Origin: CALDOK01 sp964481655
Lineage (GTDB): Bacteria; Myxococcota_A; UBA796; JAFGLY01
Length of the DNA stretch: 64,000 nt
Direction: 5' to 3'
Assembly (NCBI GenBank): GCA_964481655.1
Contig: CAYZVO010000012.1
Coordinates: forward strand, 1 to 64,000
Of this stretch, positions 42,585 through 51,974 are shown one piece after another. How positions within the stretch are numbered: position 1 is the stretch's first letter; each line of letters opens with the position of its first letter. The translations under genes and the position numbers were made by a program. The notes beneath the pieces are model-generated. The model ran no database searches. It worked only from the letters and a program-made list of their open reading frames with translations, and was not told the DNA's origin.

Positions 42585-43649
42585 ATGACCCGCACCCTGC
42601 CCCTGCTCCTGCTGCTCGCCGCCTGCGGCGAGCCCGAGCCCAAGGACGACACGTCACCACCGGAAGGAGACACCGACACCGACACCGACGCCGACAGCGA
42701 CGCCGACAGCGACAGCGACAGCGATGCTGACACGGACGTGCAGGGGTTCCCCCGGTACTCCCTGAAGGTGTTGTCGGAGCGCGAAGGCCGCGCGGCCGCC
42801 GTGACCGACGCTGGCTACGCGGTGGGCTACACCGTGGATGATCAGGTGCTGCTCTGGACCCTGGGCGACGAAGGCTGGACCGAGTCCGAGGTGCAGCCCG
42901 GGGTGGCCGCGGTCGCGTTCGCCGTCAACAGCCAGGGACACGTCCTGGGGCAGTACACCGAGCAGCGCCGCGGCTTCTTCTGGACGCCCGCCGACGGGCA
43001 CATCGACCTGAGCGGCACCGTGCGCGCCATGAACGACGCCGATCAGGTGGTGGGCTTCGACCCGGACAGCTTCCAGCCCTGGATCTGGGAGCCGGACGGA
43101 GAGCGCACACTGGTGGAGATCGACGCTGGGGCCTACGGCGTGACCTCGTTCGTGGCCATCAGCGACGCGGGCCTGGTCGGGGCCTCCGTGGACCGCGGGG
43201 TCTACGGCAAGAACGCCGCCCGCTGGGACAGCGCGGACGGGCTCGTGGAGCTCGACAACGTCGGCACCAACTCGTTCTGCACGGCCAACGCCATGAACCA
43301 GGCCGGAAGCCTCGTGGGTTGGTGCATGGAGAACTCGGAGACCGACGAGATGATCGCGGTGACCTGGCCGGCCGACGGGGTCGCCCAACAGCTGACCGAG
43401 TGGGCGAGCAGCTGCTACGCCAACGCCATGGACATCAGCGACGACGGCCTGATGCTCGGCACGGACAGCTGCGGCCCCAGCCCCTGGCTGCGCCTCGGCG
43501 GCGACACCGTGCCCATGCTGGAGCTGGTGGACGACATGCAGGGCTGGGAGATCTTCACCCCGATGACGATGAGCGCGGGCGGCACCATCGCGGGTCGGGT
43601 CGAAGCTCAGGACACGACACGACCGGCGCTGCTCATCCCGGTGGAGTAG
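42585..43649 (+). CDS. Lipoprotein with HAF-type repeats
   Basis: A 354-residue lipoprotein (lipobox LLAAC, Cys14). A Thr/Ser/Asp spacer (about 22-52) of alternating Asp-Thr and Asp-Ser pairs follows, then about six ~45-residue repeats built on A-x-x-x-N-x-x-G-x-V-x-G (e.g. AFAVNSQGHVLGQYTEQRRG, ANAMNQAGSLVGWCMENS). These are HAF-like extracellular repeats that usually form a propeller. The spacer would lift it from the membrane; it is a surface or periplasmic binding protein of unknown ligand. Confidence 0.8.
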   Translation: MTRTLPLLLLLAACGEPEPKDDTSPPEGDTDTDTDADSDADSDSDSDADTDVQGFPRYSLKVLSEREGRAAAVTDAGYAVGYTVDDQVLLWTLGDEGWTESEVQPGVAAVAFAVNSQGHVLGQYTEQRRGFFWTPADGHIDLSGTVRAMNDADQVVGFDPDSFQPWIWEPDGERTLVEIDAGAYGVTSFVAISDAGLVGASVDRGVYGKNAARWDSADGLVELDNVGTNSFCTANAMNQAGSLVGWCMENSETDEMIAVTWPADGVAQQLTEWASSCYANAMDISDDGLMLGTDSCGPSPWLRLGGDTVPMLELVDDMQGWEIFTPMTMSAGGTIAGRVEAQDTTRPALLIPVE

Positions 43650-43667
43650 CAGAGCCTCCGGGAACGG

Positions 43668-43684
43668 GAGGGGATGAACCCCTC
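43668..43684. terminator. Hairpin between convergent genes
   Basis: GAGGGG-ATGAA-CCCCTC is a perfect 6-bp stem with a 5-base loop, and a second stem (CCTCC ... GGAGG, 43655-43671) overlaps it. They fill the 37 bp between the convergent HAF-repeat and TPR genes, so they could stop transcription from both sides. Confidence 0.5.
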
Positions 43685-43686
43685 GC

Positions 43687-44907
43687 CTAGGTCTGGGAGG
43701 CGGCCTCCCGCGCCTCGATGGTCTTGATCGTCGCCGTCGCCAGCCTGCGCAGGCTTGGGCGCATCCCGGGATGCTTCGCCACCATCTCGAGGCTGGGGCG
43801 CACGCTGTGGTCGCCCTGGGCGACCTTCAGGATGGCGACCATCAGGCGCACGTCGGGGGTGCGAGGGGCGAGCTTGACGGCCTGGCGCAGGTGGGCCTCG
43901 GCGGCCGCGATGCTGCGCGGTTCCGGGCGGTAGAGGTAGAGCAAGGCCGCCCGGGTGTGGGGGAACCAGTGGCCCTGCAGCTGGGTGCAGGCCTTGCCGT
44001 GCAGCTGGCGTGCGGTCTCGCCGTCGCCCTGCAGCTCGGCCTCGAGGGCCTGCAGCACGGTGAGCGCGCCGGCAGCCTTGGGGTGCTCCATGTCACCGGC
44101 GGTGGCGATGAGGCCCTGGATGGCCTCGAGTCCGGCCTGCTCGCACCACAGGCGAGCCAGCTCGATGAGGTGCAGGGGCTCGAGGGCCGCGTGCTCCTGC
44201 ACGGTCTGCAGCATGGGGGGCACGCGCTCACCGCGCCCGGCCAGCAGCTCGAGCTCGGCGAGATCCATCAGCAGCCCCGGGGTCTGCACCAACCCGCCGG
44301 CCAGCAAGCCGGCGATGCGGTCGGCACCCTCGGCCACCTGGCCGGTCATGCGGAACAGGCGCGCCATGGCCCGGTAGGGGCCCTCGTGGGCGGGGTTGAG
44401 CTGCTGGGCCAGCCGCAGCATGTCCAGGGCGGGCTGAAGGCGGCCGGTGGCCATGAGCACCAGCCCCAGCCCGAAGTGGGCCTCGGCGCTCTTCGGGTCC
44501 TGATCGATGGCGCGGGACAGCTCGGCCTCGGCGTCATCCATGCGGCGCAGCCGGAACAGGGCGCGACCCACGAGCACCCGTGAGGCAGCGTCGGCTGGAT
44601 CGTCGGCCAGCAGGCCCCGGGCGGCGTCGAGGCCGGACTCGGTGCGGCCCAGCTCGATGAGGGCCTCGGCCCGCAGCCGGGCGGAGAAGAGGGCCAGCTC
44701 GGGCGCGGGCGCGTCGTAGCCACCCGCGGCGTCCAGCACGGCCTGCCAGCGCCCTTGCCCGGCGGAGACCGCCGCCTGGCTGATGGTGCTGACGCCGCGC
44801 ACCCGGTCGGCCAGCGCGGCCTGGTCCTGGGAGACCTGGGCGTAGTCGCCCAGCGTCGCGGCCACCCGCAGCCGCTCGAGGATGGTGAGGATCTCGCTCG
44901 TGTCCAT
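43687..44907 (-). CDS. TPR-repeat protein
   Basis: A 406-residue soluble helical protein. Clear TPR units run from about residue 75 to 230 (ASRVLVGRALFRLRRMDDAE, AEAHFGLGLVLMATGRLQPA), with weaker ones to the end, including the VRLMVAILKVAQGD region. There is no signal peptide or membrane helix. It starts 56 bp downstream of the 743-residue unrecognised protein on the same strand, so the two are plausible operon partners, the TPR protein acting as chaperone or scaffold. This is inferred from position only. Confidence 0.8.
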   Translation of the reverse strand: MDTSEILTILERLRVAATLGDYAQVSQDQAALADRVRGVSTISQAAVSAGQGRWQAVLDAAGGYDAPAPELALFSARLRAEALIELGRTESGLDAARGLLADDPADAASRVLVGRALFRLRRMDDAEAELSRAIDQDPKSAEAHFGLGLVLMATGRLQPALDMLRLAQQLNPAHEGPYRAMARLFRMTGQVAEGADRIAGLLAGGLVQTPGLLMDLAELELLAGRGERVPPMLQTVQEHAALEPLHLIELARLWCEQAGLEAIQGLIATAGDMEHPKAAGALTVLQALEAELQGDGETARQLHGKACTQLQGHWFPHTRAALLYLYRPEPRSIAAAEAHLRQAVKLAPRTPDVRLMVAILKVAQGDHSVRPSLEMVAKHPGMRPSLRRLATATIKTIEAREAASQT

Positions 44908-44963
44908 GTGGCCTCACGGTCACGGCCACGGGGCCGCGCGCTGTCAGGAGGGTCCCGTCGGGG

Positions 44964-47195
44964 CTACCAGAGGTCGAAGAGGTCGTCGCCCACCCAGTCC
45001 ACCGCGGTGGCCAGGGCCCCGGACCAGCCGCCTTCGGCCTTCTCTTCTTCCATCCACTCGTCGATCTTGGCCTGGATGATGTCCACGGCGTCGTCGTACC
45101 AGTCCGAGGCCTGCTCGAGGGCCTTGACCAGCCACTCGGTGCCGCGCATGAACAGCACGCCGGCGAAGCGCACGCCGTCGATGGCGTCGAGGATGAGGTC
45201 CGTGTGCACGCCCGCGCCCAGGCCGACGGTGCCCGCCAGGGAACCGCTGACGTTGATCTTGCCACCCTTGAGGGTGAGCCCGAACTTGGCCTCACCGCCG
45301 ATGCCGGCGGAGCCTTCCACGCCGGCCTTGCCGGTGAGCAGGTCGGACTTGCCGGAGCCGATGAGCACCCGGGAGACCTCGGTCCAGGTGGAGTCGGGGA
45401 CCTTGTCCACCAGGTAGTCGTCGAAGCCGCCGGGCAGGGACTTGGCGAAGCCCTTGACCAGCTGGGTGTAGTCGGGCTGGCGGCGCCAACGGATCTTCGC
45501 ACCGACCTCGACCCCGGCCTTGGCGCCGGCGAAGGCCTTGCCGCCGCCGGAGACCTGCACGCCCAGATCGTCGCCCTTCGAGATGTCCAGATCGATGTTG
45601 CCGTTGGCCTCGGCCAGGACCGCGGCGCTGACTCCGGCGGTGACGGCCACATCGACCTTCTCGCCCAACATGGTCCAGCCGAAGGTGGGGGCCTCGATGC
45701 GGGCGTTGCCGCCGATGAGGGTGGCCTTGGCGCCGGCGCTGCCGCCGACCTTGATGGCGTCATCGGTGATCGTGGCGCGGCCCTTGGCGTTGGCTTCGGC
45801 GCTCAGGGCGTTCCAGGAGGCCTCGGCCTCGCCGCCGCCGTTGTCCCACTTGTGCTGGATCTTCTGCTCGTAGAGGCTGGCCTTGGCGCCAGCGTTGACC
45901 TCGGCGTAGCGGTTGCCGTCGTCGTCCTTGCCAGCCTTGGCGCCGGCCTCGGCTTCGGTCTTGCCCCAGGTGGTGGTGAGGCGGGTGTGCTTGTCGAGCT
46001 TGTCGACCGTCTCGCTGTGGGTGTCTGTGATCTTGCGGCTGATGCCGGCGGACTGCCGGTCGGCGGACAGGGTGGTGGCGTCCTCGTGCTTGCCGGTGAC
46101 GATGGGGGAGCCATCCGCCGCCACAGAGCGGGTCTGGGTGGTCTCCTTGAAGGTCAGGCTGCCGCCGATGCCCTTGTCGGTGCGGTAGCCCACGTCGCCG
46201 CGGACACCCTCCTGGGTCTGGTCGCTGACCTTGGTGCCGTCCTCGAGGACGCGCTCCTCGATGACGCCGGAGGTGTAGCCGTAGCCGACGCCCACGCCGT
46301 GATCGACGGTCTTCTCGTCGTCCTTCTTGCCGTGGATCCGTTCGCCGGAGACGGAGTAGTCGTGATCCGAGGTGTAGGTGGTCTTGCTGCCGTCGCCGTG
46401 GTCGGTGGTGATCCTCGAGCCGGTGCCGCCGGTGAACTTCAGGCCGCCGGTCTTGGTGTCGCCATCCTTGGTCAGCGAGCCTTCGCCGCCGGCCTTCCAG
46501 TAGTCGGTGTGGGTGAGGTTCCCATCCGTGCGGGTGTCATCGACCCGGACCTCCGAGCCCACCTTGTTGGTGCCGCCCCAGTTGACCTTCTTGTCCTTGT
46601 CGGCGCCGGGGCCGAACTCGGAGCTGACGGAGCTGTGGCGACCGAAGTCGGAGGACTCGGTCTGGGAGGTGGTGATGGTGCGGGTGGTGCCGTCGGAGCC
46701 GGTGTACTTGGCGCGCTGCTTCTTGTCGTAGTTGAGGTACTGGGTCTCTTCGGCCCGCTTCCACTCTTCCTCTTCGAAGGCGGCTTCGTTCTGCTCGTCG
46801 GACTCACCGACCATCCGGAAGGTGACATCGTCGGAGGTGGTGCTCGCGTCGGAGACGGGCGCGGCGCCGCGGCCGGCGCTGACCGAGCTGCTGCTCGAAC
46901 CGCCCCAACCGAACAGATCGCCCAACCAGCCGAAGAACCCGCCCTCGCCCATGTCGCCGCCCACATCTTCGCTGGGGCCGGCGGATTCGGTGCCCTCGAG
47001 CTGCAGCGGGCCGACGGTCTGGCCGGCGATGCTGGTGCTGGAGCTGTCCTGTTCTTCGGCCGGCGTGCTCAAGGTGGCCACGTCGCCGGAGGCGCTGGTG
47101 GTCTGGTTCTCGTTGGCGATGTCCACGCTCTGATCGACCGCGGCCGACTCGAGGACCTGCTCCTTCTTCTTGGCGCGGGTCTTGGACAACGACAT
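44964..47195 (-). CDS. 743-residue Gly/Thr-rich protein of unknown function
   Basis: No family recognised. The start is ATG 47195, with GGAGGTGCCC upstream. Residues 1-80 are polar and disordered. At 86-97 is a Trp/Phe patch, GFFGWLGDLFGW, then a Ser run. Residues 165-410 are Thr/Ser/Asp/Gly-rich with many short strands of the type DGSKTTYTSDHDY. Residues 415-565 repeat an AGAKA motif at 417, 435, 487 and 556. Residues 620-665 are glycine-rich strands, and 685-720 are acidic amphipathic helices. It ends DWVGDDLFDLW, echoing the N-terminal patch. There is no signal peptide, so export would need another route. It is followed by the TPR gene. Confidence 0.7.
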   Translation of the reverse strand: MSLSKTRAKKKEQVLESAAVDQSVDIANENQTTSASGDVATLSTPAEEQDSSSTSIAGQTVGPLQLEGTESAGPSEDVGGDMGEGGFFGWLGDLFGWGGSSSSSVSAGRGAAPVSDASTTSDDVTFRMVGESDEQNEAAFEEEEWKRAEETQYLNYDKKQRAKYTGSDGTTRTITTSQTESSDFGRHSSVSSEFGPGADKDKKVNWGGTNKVGSEVRVDDTRTDGNLTHTDYWKAGGEGSLTKDGDTKTGGLKFTGGTGSRITTDHGDGSKTTYTSDHDYSVSGERIHGKKDDEKTVDHGVGVGYGYTSGVIEERVLEDGTKVSDQTQEGVRGDVGYRTDKGIGGSLTFKETTQTRSVAADGSPIVTGKHEDATTLSADRQSAGISRKITDTHSETVDKLDKHTRLTTTWGKTEAEAGAKAGKDDDGNRYAEVNAGAKASLYEQKIQHKWDNGGGEAEASWNALSAEANAKGRATITDDAIKVGGSAGAKATLIGGNARIEAPTFGWTMLGEKVDVAVTAGVSAAVLAEANGNIDLDISKGDDLGVQVSGGGKAFAGAKAGVEVGAKIRWRRQPDYTQLVKGFAKSLPGGFDDYLVDKVPDSTWTEVSRVLIGSGKSDLLTGKAGVEGSAGIGGEAKFGLTLKGGKINVSGSLAGTVGLGAGVHTDLILDAIDGVRFAGVLFMRGTEWLVKALEQASDWYDDAVDIIQAKIDEWMEEEKAEGGWSGALATAVDWVGDDLFDLW

Positions 47196-47334
47196 GGGCA
47201 CCTCCAGAGGACACACGAGGGGCGTTGGCGAGCCATCGCGTGAGTGAGCAGTATAGCCTCCATCCACGCGTTCCGGAGGGTCGTCTGCACCTCGGTGGGA
47301 TATGCAGCCCGCCCGCTCGCCCCAGAGGACCTCC

Positions 47335-47967
47335 ATGCTGCTGATGGGCATCGACGAAGCAGGCCGCGGCTGCGTGCTGGGGCCCCTGGTGGTGGCCGCC
47401 TTCGCCTGCGACGACAGCCAGCTCGAGGCCCTCGCCGCCACCGGCGTCACCGACTCGAAGAAGCTGAGCGCCAAGCGCCGGCAGGCCCTGCTGGAGCCCC
47501 TGGCCGCCCTCGGCGCGGCGACGCTGCACGAGGTCACCCCGGCGCAGATCGACGCGGGCAACATCAACACCCTCGAGCTCGAGGCCATGGCCGCGCTGAT
47601 CCGCGCGGGGCGGCCCGACGCGGTCTGGATCGACGGCCCGGTGCATCCCCGGGGCATCCCCCGCTTCGAGCGGCAGCTCCGGGCCCTGCTCGAGCACGAC
47701 CCCGAGCTGGTCATCGAGCCCAAGGCCGACCTGAACTACCCGGTGGTGAGCGCGGCCTCCATCTTCGCCAAGACCACCCGCGACGCCCACATCCACGCCC
47801 TGGACGGCGTGGGCAGCGGCTACCCCTCGGACCCCAAGACCCGCGCCCACCTCCAGGCCCTCATCGCCACCGGCGAGCCCCTGCCCCCCTACGTGCGCCA
47901 GCGCTGGGGCACGGTGCGGGACCTCTACCAGATGAGCCTGCTGCCGAGCCCGCCGGAGCGCCCGTGA
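47335..47967 (+). CDS. rnhB: Ribonuclease HII
   Basis: A 210-residue enzyme. GIDEAGRGCVLGPLVVAA carries the first two catalytic acids. TDSKKLSAKRR and KADLNYPVVSAASIFAKTTRD (with the later Asp) complete the signature. It nicks RNA at RNA/DNA junctions and removes misincorporated ribonucleotides. ATG 47335 with AGAGGA upstream is used; 47344 is also possible. The stop overlaps the next gene's GTG start in GTGA. Confidence 0.95.
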   Translation: MLLMGIDEAGRGCVLGPLVVAAFACDDSQLEALAATGVTDSKKLSAKRRQALLEPLAALGAATLHEVTPAQIDAGNINTLELEAMAALIRAGRPDAVWIDGPVHPRGIPRFERQLRALLEHDPELVIEPKADLNYPVVSAASIFAKTTRDAHIHALDGVGSGYPSDPKTRAHLQALIATGEPLPPYVRQRWGTVRDLYQMSLLPSPPERP

Positions 47968-48674
47968 AGACCCTCGGCCTGTCCATCCCGCTGTACGACG
48001 AGCAGGACGGCTGCGCGCGCGAGGTCGACGCCCTGGTCGAGGCCCTGGACGCCGCCGACATCCCCCACGAGCTGGTGCTGGTGAACAACGGCTCCACCGA
48101 CGCCACCCCCGGGATCATCGACGAGCTCGCCCGCCGGCATCCGGGCGTGCGCACCGTGCACCTGCCCCAGAACGCCGGCTACGGCGGCGGGATCCTGATG
48201 GGTCTGGCGGCCCTCGACACCCCCTGGCAGGGCTGGCACTGGGGCGATGGCCAGATCCGGCCCGCCAAGGTGGTGGCCGCCTGCCAGCGCATGGCCCGGG
48301 GCGACCTGGACCTCGTCAAGGTCCGCCGGGTCCAGCGCGACGACGGCTGGCAGCGCCTGCTCATCAGCACCGCCTACAACCGGGTGGCCTGCCCCGCGCT
48401 CGGCGTGGGCATCCCCGACGTCAACGGCTGCCCCAAGATCTTCACCCACGAAGCCCTGGCCCAGCTGCGGCCTCGCTCCCGGGACTGGCTGCTGGACCTC
48501 GAGGTCATCCAGGGCGCCCAGCGCGCCGGCATGCGCATCGACTGGATCGAGGCCACCATGCACGCCCGCCAGGGTGGAGCCAGCAAGGTCAAGGCCGACA
48601 CCGTGGCCCAGTTCCTGAAGTCCATGGCCCTGGCGCGGCTCGGCCTCGCCCCCTGGGAGCGTGATGGGCGCTAA
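47964..48674 (+). CDS. Family 2 glycosyltransferase
   Basis: A 236-residue GT-A enzyme starting at GTG 47964, overlapping rnhB by 4 bp. SIPLYDEQDG and LVNNGSTDATPGIID are the nucleotide-sugar pocket; HLPQNAGYGGGILMGLAAL and WGDGQI follow, the latter in place of the usual DxD metal motif. There is no membrane helix at the C-terminus. It resembles dolichol-phosphate sugar synthases. It may supply the lipid-linked sugar used by the GT-C protein three genes on. Confidence 0.88.
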   Translation: MKTLGLSIPLYDEQDGCAREVDALVEALDAADIPHELVLVNNGSTDATPGIIDELARRHPGVRTVHLPQNAGYGGGILMGLAALDTPWQGWHWGDGQIRPAKVVAACQRMARGDLDLVKVRRVQRDDGWQRLLISTAYNRVACPALGVGIPDVNGCPKIFTHEALAQLRPRSRDWLLDLEVIQGAQRAGMRIDWIEATMHARQGGASKVKADTVAQFLKSMALARLGLAPWERDGR

Positions 48675-48683
48675 GCTGCTCCC

Positions 48684-50363
48684 ATGCCCCCATCGCGCTG
48701 GCGCCTGACCCACGAACCCTCCGGAGCCTTCCTGGCCGGAGCGGCGCTGTGCACCGTGGGCCTGATCCGGCTGGACGCCTTCCCACCATGGCTGCTGCTG
48801 GCGAGCGCGGCCGCCGCCGGGCTGGTCTGCACCACCCCCTGGGCCCTGGTGCTGCTGGCCCGGGGCATGGCTGACAGCCAGCCCGACCACCCTCCCCTCG
48901 CCCAGCTGCTGCGCGGAGCGCTCATCACCGGGCTGGTGGTGCTGCTGCTGGACCTGGCGGCCTACGCGCTGCTGCGCCAGCTGGCGGAGCTGTCAGCCCT
49001 GGTGGTGGTCCGCCCGGTGCTGGCGACGCTGGCCCTGCCCGCCGGCGCGGCGCTGCTGGCCTGCCTCGGGACCTGGCTGGGCCTTCGCGCCACGGCGCGC
49101 CTGCCCTCGACGGCCAGCCCGTGGCCCTGTTTCGGGGGGGCGCTGGGGGTGCTCGCCCTGTCGAGCCTCGTCGCAGGCTGGCGGCCACCCCCGAGGGCCA
49201 GCACCAGCGACGCGCTCCCCCCCACCGGAGAGGCTGCCCCCGCGCTCCTGGTGCTCGGGGTGGACGCCGTGGGGGCCGAGATCTTCGAGCGCTACCGCCA
49301 CCGGATGCCCCACCTGGACGCCTTCGCCCGCGGCGCCGCCCGGGGCCGGCTTGAGCCGGAGCCCCCCTACCTCTCCCCCGCCATCTGGACCTCCATCGCC
49401 ACGGGTCGCCCGTCCCGGGACCACGGGGTCTCGAACTACGAGCTGTGGGCCGATCACCCCGCCGTGGGCACCGTCCCCATCGACCGCTTCTACACCGATC
49501 CCAGCACCTCGCTGCTCATCCTCCCGGCCATCGCCGCCTGGCGGGGGGCGTGGCTCGGGGTGCTGCCCTCGACCCGCCTGCACCGGGACGGTGGGGCGTT
49601 CTGGCAGAGCTGGGAGCACGCCGGGGTCGTCTGCTGGCCCGCCAGCTGGCCCGCGGACGACAGCGCCGAGCTGGTGGTCAGCGACCGCTGGCCGCCGGAC
49701 CGCACCGAGACCCTGTTCCAGTACCGGACCGACCTGCCGGACCAGGTCCACCCCCCCGCCGCCGCCGCGGCCCTCGCCCCCCTGCGGCGCAGCCCCACGG
49801 AGGACCCGGACCCCGAAGTGCTCGCCATGGCGACCTTCAGCGAGCAGGAGCGCGCGGCGTTCCACGCCGCCCTCGAGGACGACCTGGCCACCCCGCGGGA
49901 TCAGCCGTTCTCCAACCTCCACTACGCCTGGCTCAACGACCGCTCCTGCGTCGAGGCCGGGGCCTGGATGCTGGACGAGCAGCGCCCGGAGCTGGCGGTC
50001 ATCTACCTGATGGGGCCGGACCTGGTGGGCCACGCCTTCCTGCCCGACGGCGACGGGCGGGTGGCGGGCTTCGACGCGCCCGACGCCGAGCGCCTGGCGG
50101 CCGTCTTCCCCGCCTACCTCGAGCGCCTGGACCAGGACATCGGCCGCCTGCTCGCCTACGCCGGCCCCGAGACCACCACGGTGGTGATCACAGACCACGG
50201 CCTGCAGCACCAGGGCACCGGCCTGTTCAGCGTCTGGCACGCCGGCGATGGCCTCGTGCTGGTGCAGGGCCCGGGGGTCCGGGCCGATCAGGAGCTGGGC
50301 AGCCGCCCCGCCGACGCCTGGCTCGAGCTGTTGCAGCCCGGGTCCCGCGATACCAGGCCGTGA
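48684..50363 (+). CDS. Membrane-anchored alkaline-phosphatase-superfamily protein (type I phosphodiesterase-like)
   Basis: A 559-residue protein. Residues 1-165 hold five transmembrane helices. The soluble domain starts LLVLGVDAVGAEIFERY (metal-binding Asp), then SPAIWTSIATGR with the nucleophile Ser/Thr, MGPDLVGHAF and VVITDHGLQHQG, with further Asp and His ligands. The family includes nucleotide pyrophosphatases and phosphoethanolamine-type transferases. It lies 9 bp after the glycosyltransferase and overlaps the next gene by one base. A role in decorating or trimming a surface glycolipid is an inference. Confidence 0.85.
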   Translation: MPPSRWRLTHEPSGAFLAGAALCTVGLIRLDAFPPWLLLASAAAAGLVCTTPWALVLLARGMADSQPDHPPLAQLLRGALITGLVVLLLDLAAYALLRQLAELSALVVVRPVLATLALPAGAALLACLGTWLGLRATARLPSTASPWPCFGGALGVLALSSLVAGWRPPPRASTSDALPPTGEAAPALLVLGVDAVGAEIFERYRHRMPHLDAFARGAARGRLEPEPPYLSPAIWTSIATGRPSRDHGVSNYELWADHPAVGTVPIDRFYTDPSTSLLILPAIAAWRGAWLGVLPSTRLHRDGGAFWQSWEHAGVVCWPASWPADDSAELVVSDRWPPDRTETLFQYRTDLPDQVHPPAAAAALAPLRRSPTEDPDPEVLAMATFSEQERAAFHAALEDDLATPRDQPFSNLHYAWLNDRSCVEAGAWMLDEQRPELAVIYLMGPDLVGHAFLPDGDGRVAGFDAPDAERLAAVFPAYLERLDQDIGRLLAYAGPETTTVVITDHGLQHQGTGLFSVWHAGDGLVLVQGPGVRADQELGSRPADAWLELLQPGSRDTRP

Positions 50364-51961
50364 TGGACCCTCGCCTCCGAGCCCTGATCCCCCGCCTGCG
50401 GTCTCCCACCGGCTGCGCTGTGGTGGTCGGCTTGGCGCTGCTGGCCCTGGTGGTCGGGCAGCTGGGCGGCTGGCCCACCGCCGGGCGGGTGCTGGCCGTG
50501 GCCCTGCTGCCGCTGATGGTGCAGCCCAGCCGCGACCCCACCGCCCGCTGGAGGCCCGGCCTCGACGCGGCCCAGGCCGTGGGCGCGGGCCTGCTGCTGG
50601 CCGTGCTCTGCCAGTGGGTCTGGGCCCCGGGCCTGCTGGTCGAAGGCCAGACCACAGGCAGCGACGTGGCCGAGTGGTTCTGGACCCTGCACTCCCTGTC
50701 CAACCCCGGCTGGGAGCACTTCAGCACCAACCGCTACCCCCTGGCCCCGGTGCTCGTGCGGCTGCTCACCGCCGCCGAGAACCCCCACGGCGCCTGGTAC
50801 GCGGCGGCCATCGGATCCATGGCGGTCACCGGAGCCGGCATCTGGCTGTGGGCGCGCGGGGTCGCCAGCGCCGCGGCCGCCTGGGTGGCGGTGCTGATGG
50901 TGGGGGCGCTGCCGGATCTGGTGGTGATGTGCCGCAACGTCACCGGCTACCCCGAGCTCATCGCCACCTGGACCCTCGCCGCGGGCCTGGCCGCCTACGC
51001 CCTGCGCCACCCCCACCCCTGGACCTGCCTGCTGGCGGGGCTGGGCTGGGCCGCCTGCTTCGCCGTGGACGCCCGCGGCCTGATCCCGGGGCTGGTGATC
51101 GGGGTGGTGGCCCTGGCCGGCGCTGTGTCGGTGAGCGGCCGCTGGTGGCGACGGCTGGCCTGCACCGGGTTGGTGCTGGCGCCCCTGGTGGCCTCCTGGC
51201 TGACCTACAGCATCCTGCCCACCAAGCCCCGCCCCCTCGAGGCCCTGCTCGCGACCTCGGTCCAGGTCAGCTACCACCGCACCGGCCAGGAGTCGCCATG
51301 GGATCTGGGCGTGTCCGACGGCTGGATCTGGGGCCGGAGCATGCCCTGGGACATCCCGCGCTCACTGCAGGCCATGACCGAGCAACGCGGACGCCTGAAC
51401 CCCGCGGTGGCCAGCTCGAGCGAGCAGCGCACCGCGGTCGAGCGCAACGTGCTCCCCATCGCCTCGGTGCTGGGCGCGCTGGCGCTGCTGGCCCTGGGCT
51501 GGTGCCTGCGCCCCGCCCGCGACGGCCTGCACGGCTGGCGGGCCTGGCTGGGTCGCATCGATCTGCGGGCGCTGGGCGCCCTGCTCCCCCTCGCCGCCTC
51601 GGTCACCTGGTTCCTGAGCGCCGCCCAGTACGAGTACCACGGCCGCTACTTCGCCCTGGCCATGCCCGGCGCGGCGCTGCTCATGGGCCTGGGGCTGGGC
51701 CTGCTGGCTCGTCACCGGCCATCCTGGCTGCCTGTCCTGGTGGCCCTGCTGCTGCTCTGGGCCGTCCCCAGCGCGCTCAACGTGCGGGCGCTGTGGCGCG
51801 GACGGGGGGCCGCTCAGCAGGAGCTGCAGCAGTGCCTGGCGGTGGTCCGGGGCCAGCAGCCCGCCCCCAGCGGCGAACACCGCCGCGAGGACAACGGCCT
51901 GTACGAGTGCGTCGCCGCACAGTCCAAGCCCCTGGATCAGCCGATCCGCTGGCCGTGGTAG
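50363..51961 (+). CDS. GT-C-type multi-helix membrane protein, probable glycosyltransferase
   Basis: A 532-residue protein with about ten to twelve transmembrane helices. The first large loop has GQTTGSDVAEWFWTLHSLSN and NRYPLAPVLVRLL, the position where GT-C enzymes keep their acidic catalytic residues and YPPL-like motif. A soluble C-terminal tail follows about residue 490. The start is ATG 50363 in TGATG, coupled to the phosphodiesterase-like gene. I place it in the GT39/GT83-like group with moderate confidence. Confidence 0.7.
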   Translation: MDPRLRALIPRLRSPTGCAVVVGLALLALVVGQLGGWPTAGRVLAVALLPLMVQPSRDPTARWRPGLDAAQAVGAGLLLAVLCQWVWAPGLLVEGQTTGSDVAEWFWTLHSLSNPGWEHFSTNRYPLAPVLVRLLTAAENPHGAWYAAAIGSMAVTGAGIWLWARGVASAAAAWVAVLMVGALPDLVVMCRNVTGYPELIATWTLAAGLAAYALRHPHPWTCLLAGLGWAACFAVDARGLIPGLVIGVVALAGAVSVSGRWWRRLACTGLVLAPLVASWLTYSILPTKPRPLEALLATSVQVSYHRTGQESPWDLGVSDGWIWGRSMPWDIPRSLQAMTEQRGRLNPAVASSSEQRTAVERNVLPIASVLGALALLALGWCLRPARDGLHGWRAWLGRIDLRALGALLPLAASVTWFLSAAQYEYHGRYFALAMPGAALLMGLGLGLLARHRPSWLPVLVALLLLWAVPSALNVRALWRGRGAAQQELQQCLAVVRGQQPAPSGEHRREDNGLYECVAAQSKPLDQPIRWPW

Positions 51962-51974
51962 CCGTAGAGCTTCG

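Noticed and set aside
42646..42740. Microsatellite in the HAF-repeat lipoprotein
   Set aside because: The GAC/AGC-rich run encodes an in-frame Asp-Thr/Asp-Ser spacer that is common in secreted proteins of these bacteria, so it is explained by coding.
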